Part shown: positions 59,401-64,000 of the stretch, piece after piece
Numbering within the stretch: the first letter of the stretch is position 1
How the letters are laid out: each line of letters begins with the position of its first letter
Origin: Hydnum rufescens UP504
Taxonomy: Eukaryota; Basidiomycota; Agaricomycetes; Cantharellales; Hydnaceae
Reading direction: 5' to 3'
Assembly (NCBI GenBank): GCA_014904985.1
Contig: MU128914.1
Location: 62,001-126,000, forward strand
Length of the DNA stretch: 64,000 nt
Notes under the pieces: model-generated
The model's database searches: none
Told to the model about the DNA's origin: nothing
The model's input: only the letters and a program-made list of their open reading frames with translations
Position numbers and translations under genes: made by a program

Positions 59401-60869
59401 TAAACACGAGCGCGCGCTTAGTACTATCGTCAACAATCACCTTGAACTTGTACTGAGGGGTCTGCCATGGGATGACCCATCGAATTTCTAAAGCTCTAAA
59501 ATCCATTACTGTCTTGGTAAATATTGTGGTTCCTTCCTGTTCTGTACTCCAGGGAGAATTAATTGGGGGTAAGGAGTTAAGAGTGATGGGCCCGTTTCGC
59601 AAAGGGGGGAGATTGCGATTAGGAACAGGTGAGAATAGCTTCGCAGCCAACGTAGTCAGATCCTCGAGCGATTCTTTTTAAATAGCGATACCAGAAACAA
59701 TTTCAGCGTCTTTTATTATGATAAATTGAAGAAAAAAACCTTTGCCGAGTATCGCCAGGGTCATACGGTTGGCCGAATAATGTTGTGCGTACCACTCGAG
59801 GAGAATTGCTCGGACCTCGCGACCCCCATCTCCTCCCTCTCCACTCCCGTGACTGAGTGGCGTGGCGGTGCCATTAGATTTACTTCCATTGAGATTTGCG
59901 ATCCCATCGGCCTTGGGCCGATCTCTGGCCATGAGACTCTCCCAATTCCCAGTGCCGAATTTTCGCCAGGGCGAATCGGGGGCACTTAGAGACTTATCCA
60001 GTTGGAATAACCGCCACATATCGCTCTGTTGATTCTTTTTGTTTTCAGAGTCGACGGCCTTGAGCTCACGAGCAGTGCACGAAGGAGCGAATAAGGGGGA
60101 ATGGAAGAAGGCTGAGAATCGTTCGAGGGCTCCCGGCAGAGCGGAAGCGGAAATGCTGAAATGGTAGTTTGTATTTGTAGTCGAGGTATACGCGTTTGTG
60201 CTGCCTCCGTTTTGAGATACAAACTGAACGTGGGGGATCAATTCGGGCCGCATATATGGAGGCCACCCAAGCATGCTCACCTCGCCGTAAGCATTCTCTT
60301 TGGGAAATTGTTCAGTGCCCTATTGTCATACTGGATCAGTAGCAGGTATACGCTGTCAAGCCCTATGCATGTGACGAATTACACACCATGAACAGCAAGT
60401 GTTCGCAGAAATGAGCAAGACCAGGCCGCTCATCAGGGTCACTTAGGTGCCCGACACCGACATCCAGACTGGCCGCCCCCTTGTCTGTCTTTGGGTCGCT
60501 AATTAAAAGGGCCTGAAGTCCATTGGAGAGCGTTATCAAACGATAAGAACGATCATCCTGCGCAGACTTTTCGATGGTTGGGGTAAAGACCGAATAACTG
60601 CCTTCCTGCCGCCAGAGGTTGTTCTCTGGAACAATGCGGTTCAAGGCTTGCGGATCTACGCCAATTTCACTGGGTGTGCTGTACGGGGCCATCCTGAGGG
60701 TGAACTGGAGAAATTTTGACGGAGAAAGAAAAGAGTGGTCACGAAATCGCGTGAGCCGGAGTAGAGAAAAGGCACGCATCCGAGCCGCGTCCTCTGTTTG
60801 TTGAGATGATCTTGCTTCCGATACCCTCCCGGTGGTGCCATAGTGGCTGGTAGGGTTCTCGTATCTCAA
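56411..60869 (-). CDS. STE23: Insulin-degrading enzyme / Ste23-type M16 metalloprotease
   Basis: Zinc metalloprotease of family M16A; yeast Ste23 processes a-factor and degrades small peptides. After a variable N-terminal part, [20 protein letters not shown] and [13 protein letters not shown] show the inverted HxxEH zinc motif. The third ligand region [20 protein letters not shown] follows in the next exon. The middle has [29 protein letters not shown]-like blocks and [17 protein letters not shown]. The C-terminal half-clam carries [16 protein letters not shown] and [20 protein letters not shown]. The product ends [20 protein letters not shown], stop at 56411. One extra base near 58193 breaks the frame inside [20 protein letters not shown]. 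Possible starts are 60869 (M1), an internal Met with a mitochondrial-like [14 protein letters not shown], or [11 protein letters not shown]. Confidence 0.9.
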
Positions 60870-61943
60870 CGGGGAAACATCAGCAACAGTGGCGTGATTC
60901 CTCGTTCACACTCTTTTCTATGGCGTGGAAATGGCGTCAAGACTACTAAAATTGTGGGGCGACATGGGATAACTCATCATGTCTAATAGTTCAGGCTCTC
61001 TACTCCGGTTCATTCTCATACTACAGTAAATATGTGCAGTGCGGGGAGATGCAGGATCAGGCGCGATCAGGCCTTAATGATGAGTGATAGCGGGTCGGGC
61101 TGACGACGAGGCGATTCTCAAGGAACAGAACGTAAACAGCGGATGGATTCATCAGCCTATCGTCAAGGGACATGAAAGCCCTTTCCCAAGTCCAGATGGG
61201 AAGACCGCGCCAGCACACCAGTTACCATCCTTTCGAAACCCAGCTCGCATGCGTGACGTCCCGAAACCCTTCGACCTATTGGGCGCATTCGCCTCTCCGA
61301 TTACCCTCGGGATTTCTAGAGTGATTGTGAGATTCCGAACAGACGGGGTGGAGACCCCTGGGATCGATGCCTAATATGCTCGTTCACATTCAAGAACAGC
61401 AATCACTTGAACCCCCTTGCAGTTCATAGATTCATTACTCGCGATCCACAATGAGCAAGATGAAACCGATTTTGACAAGCTTGGGGAGATCGTTCATAAG
61501 CCAGGATCGTTATATCGAATAACCCAGGTTGCTTGACTAGCTAATTGTACTAGCCAAGCTGGACCCCACATTTCGCCACGACACCTGGTGAATCCGGATA
61601 GCCGTGGCTGTACACAGATCGGAATAGAGCCGGTGATGGCCAAAGATTTGGCAGTTTCTGCTTCTTACTCAACACTATTTTTAAATCAATATACGGAGTA
61701 GGCTATCATTATTAGGTAGAATTGGAACAAACAGCTACGCTGGCAATTCTACAGCCTCAACCTCCCCTCAAACTTGCGACGATCTCGTCCTTACTTGAAC
61801 TCGGCAAAAGCTGGTCTGTGTTGAAACTCGCGAGTTTCTGAACATCGGGGAAGACACGAGAATTCAAAAATTGCAGAAGTTTCAGATCAGCCTCTCTGTT
61901 TGCGACGGAAATATCCGTTCACGTGTAATCTCGCATCATCCAC
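60870..61943. promoter_or_regulatory. Divergent intergenic region, STE23 / CSN8-like
   Basis: About 1.07 kb between outward-facing genes. A plus open frame of 96 codons (61084-61374) has no conserved feature. An A/T-rich patch lies at 61675-61725. No repeat or RNA gene was recognised. Confidence 0.4.
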
Positions 61944-63124
61944 ATGAGCAACTTGTCAGACGCGCCTGCACAACCTCATCTCAGCCTACAGGACCCGTGG
62001 CACTTCCTCCGACGCCCCCGCCCCAGTTTGTGAGCCCCCTTCTCTCATTCCCCCACCAGCGGCTCCAGCCCCAGACGCGGTCGCGTCTTCCCCACACTTC
62101 CACCAAGCTCCTGGTCAAGGGGATCCAAATCCATACCGACTCGTATTTCCCGATATTTCCACTTCTTCGTCTTCCTCACAATGGGTCAATCTCGTTCATA
62201 CCGCAGAAATGGCCGATCTGAATAAGGTAAGCGCCGCGCATGCCTGCACTCAGAGGCAAATGCGCTCATCGAGTGGTATAATTTCGGACAGTCGGGAAGA
62301 GAGGCCGATCTCTCACGGATGCTCGTCATTGGCCCTCTAGTAATGGCGTATCTCATCCTTGACGATCTGTAAATTCATTTCTAATTCCCTATCCCCGTCG
62401 TTATTGACAATGAAGTGGGTCACTCTCAACGAATAGCCCTCCGGCACGCTTCGCCCTGATTCGATTGCCTCATGACCTCGCCTCCCAAATACTACCCCAA
62501 GCGCTCTTCAATCTATTAGCCTCAACGACCGATCGCAAATACACTAACGTCTATCGGCACACCAACGAGCTCCTGGACGTGTTGACCCAGGATCCTATGG
62601 TTTCAGGCGTCGATGTTGAGCTCGGTATCGTCCTGCGCAGCATGCTCGAGAAGTTCCTCGGTAAAGATGCCCCTAGTTTCCATTGCATATCTCGGAAATG
62701 TTTTGACTCATCTACATGGTCGTCTGTTTCTTATCCTCTCCAGATGCCTTCCGAATGCGCACCTTCGACCTCCTCCGAGGCACATACACTGCTATTCCGC
62801 TTGAGAAAGTCCAAGGATATCTTGGGCTCGAGGCCGAGGTTGTACTCCAAGGTGCCAATTGTCCGTTGTGTTTATTAGCGCTTCCTCATTCTTCCTTGAT
62901 ATCCACGTAGCTGCCAAAAATCTGGGCCAATGGGCCTACGATGCCAACACCCGGCTCCTCACTCCAGTCCCCCACTCGTCTTTGAACATAACTGGTGCGT
63001 GGCTATGTTCTCTACAGTTATTCCTTCCACCTCATCCATCCTCTGTCTGGCAGACTCGACGTCGAACATTATGACATTTCATTCTGTAGCAGGGACTGCG
63101 GTCCAACTTGAGAGTTCCATCTGA
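61944..63124 (+). CDS. Probable COP9 signalosome subunit 8 (CSN8/PSMD8/eIF3k-type PCI)
   Basis: The COP9 signalosome removes Nedd8 from cullins. Exons read CEPPSLIPPPAAPAPDAV, PNPYRLVFPDISTSSSSSQW and VNLVHTAEMADLNK. Then follow LIRLPHDLASQILPQALFNL, KYTNVYRHTNELLDVLTQDP, DAFRMRTFDLLRGTYTAIPL and EKVQGYLGLEAE. The last exons are AAKNLGQWAYDANTRLLTPV and MTFHSVAGTAVQLESSI. The order helical repeats, winged-helix-like YTAIPLEKVQGYLGL, WxYDxxTRLLTP and a final FHxVAxxxxxLE helix matches CSN8 better than eIF3k or PSMD8, but the call rests on pattern memory. The ATG at 61944 (MSNLSDAPAQPHLS) is not in frame with the Pro-rich exon 1 body, so a missing base near 61985 or another start is needed. The stop is at 63122-63124. 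Confidence 0.55.
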
Positions 63125-63805
63125 CGTTATACATACAATAATGAGAGGATGTCGGTGTGTCATCTACCGTACAATCCACATCACATATTGGGAGTACAAG
63201 AAATCAATATGGTCGCGGCCGAATCTTATAGGCTTCTATTCCACTTCATCCAACGATAAAGAAAACGATTTTACAGTGCCAATTCTCCACTGCATTGCGT
63301 GTATTGCGCTATGGGATCTCGCCTGCACCAGGAGTCGAACGACATATCAGAGATCGACGCCTCACCGATTCGAAACAGTCGAAAAACCCCAAAAATCCAA
63401 CGACTACTGAGTCAGCCCATGCCTTGAAATGCCTTTGTTTTAAAAACAAAAACCGAGCGCGAGTCTCCGAGAGGGGATTGGGAGCTGTGGCCTGGTGTAG
63501 ACGGGACGTACTTAATTTTGAAACTTTTTTGCTCACGGTCTCGGCCACACTCATAAGTTCTCGACACGCAACAGACCAAGGCTTCTCTAACTCCTTTCCG
63601 CTTTGTCTGGTACGTGTACGGCACTTGCCTACCTGCTGTCCATTTGTTTGTTCTTGATATTCGACACACGGGGTTGTCGACATGATATCATGATCCATTG
63701 TCCTGGGTGTGGATGGATGACAATCTTCTGTTATTTTGAGAACAGCGAACGATAGCACTCGTGGTGGATCACTCTCGCTGTCACCAGGAAGCTAGCATAT
63801 AGCAA
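63125..63805. other. Intergenic stretch near the right edge
   Basis: About 680 bases. A 149-codon minus open frame (63309-63758) has no recognisable motif. A GTTCGACTCC match near 63333 (minus) resembles a tRNA T-arm but lacks the rest of a tRNA. No gene is supported. Confidence 0.4.
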
Positions 63806-64000
63806 TTAATCCACATGGGCCTCGGTAACACGCCCATCAGGAATCCAACCAACATGCTCCGCATCTCTGGGGCCTGCGGAATCCTGAACCTCCCGAACCT
63901 CGGGAAGGGGGGGGACGTGCTCCCGGTTTTCATGACTTGATCTGCAATGGCGCCAGTCCTCGCAACATTGTTGAAGTCATTATTCGAACGCCCGAAAAAG
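63806..64000 (-). CDS. Partial gene: last exon, unknown function
   Basis: A minus-strand exon that looks coding begins at an acceptor (ATTGCAG) near 63945. It reads HENREHVPPLPEVREVQDSA, GPRDAEHVGWIPDGRVTEAH and VD, stop at 63806-63808. The gene continues past the right edge. The other two frames also stay open for part of the stretch, so the frame choice rests on the acceptor and on natural-looking residue use. I do not recognise the family. Confidence 0.35.

Noticed and set aside
61084..61374. 96-codon open frame on plus
   Set aside because: No family resemblance and lies in the long divergent spacer; likely chance.
63320..63400. Possible tRNA on minus (GTTCGACTCC T-arm-like match)
   Set aside because: No A box, anticodon stem or acceptor stem could be matched around it.
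63309..63758. 149-codon open frame on minus
   Set aside because: No recognisable domain and no splice partner; probably random reading.
1..64000. CRISPR arrays, prokaryotic operons, phage genes
   Set aside because: Spliced fungal genes fill the window and no regularly spaced direct repeats were seen.

Overview
The window is nuclear DNA of a filamentous fungus, most likely a basidiomycete of the Agaricomycetes. Genes are dense, lie on both strands and are cut by many short introns of about 45-70 bases with GT..AG ends. Nearly every recognisable protein is a fungal housekeeping protein (COG1, PAM17, TIM54, Nup159, Ytp1, Rco1-like). A Rhizoctonia-like genome would fit, but I cannot prove the genus from the sequence. 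No bacterial operons, CRISPR arrays, rRNA or canonical tRNA genes were seen.

Layout, left to right. 1-2.4 kb: poorly resolved, with one possible multi-exon gene on +. 2.6-4.3 kb (-): TatD-type nuclease. 4.5-7.5 kb (-): ER glycerol-3-phosphate acyltransferase. 7.8-15.3 kb (-): a very large XMAP215/Stu2-type TOG protein. 15.3-18.4 kb: mostly gene-free, with one small three-exon gene of unknown function. 18.4-20.4 kb (-): methionine aminopeptidase 1. 20.5-23.4 kb (-): Rco1/PHF12-like double PHD protein. 24.0-27.8 kb (+): COG1. 28.1-31.0 kb (-): phosphoglucomutase/phosphoribomutase. 31.1-34.1 kb (-): LETM1 C-terminal half preceded by a multi-membrane-span segment. 34.6-37.0 kb (-): CWF19L1/Drn1. 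37.2-43.3 kb (+): Nup159/Nup214. 43.5-45.1 kb (+): TIM54. 45.2-46.6 kb (+): serine/threonine dehydratase. 46.9-49.2 kb (-): RING-finger protein. 49.6-51.5 kb (+): Ytp1 family membrane protein. 51.5-52.8 kb: CpG-depleted probable transposon relic. 52.7-53.5 kb (-): gluconokinase. 53.9-54.3 kb: a tRNA-like pol III unit and a Tourist-like MITE. 54.4-54.8 kb (-): HYPK-like gene. 55.3-56.3 kb (-): PAM17. 56.4-60.9 kb (-): insulin-degrading enzyme/Ste23. 61.9-63.1 kb (+): probable COP9 signalosome subunit 8. The right edge holds the last exon of an unidentified minus-strand gene.

The genes do not form one pathway; this is a normal fungal core-gene neighbourhood. Several products act in mitochondria (TIM54, PAM17, LETM1) or at the nuclear pore and chromatin (Nup159, Rco1-like). 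The most consistent unexpected signal is a set of single-base reading-frame breaks inside otherwise well-conserved genes. Most lie in short homopolymers or GG/CC/AA doublets, which points to base-level assembly errors more than to gene decay. The most interesting biological signals lie between 51.5 and 54.4 kb: a 738-base stretch with no CpG at all, a small pol III-like unit made of two hairpins, and a complete MITE with its target duplication. A possible fusion or rearrangement at LETM1 is the main gene-level oddity.
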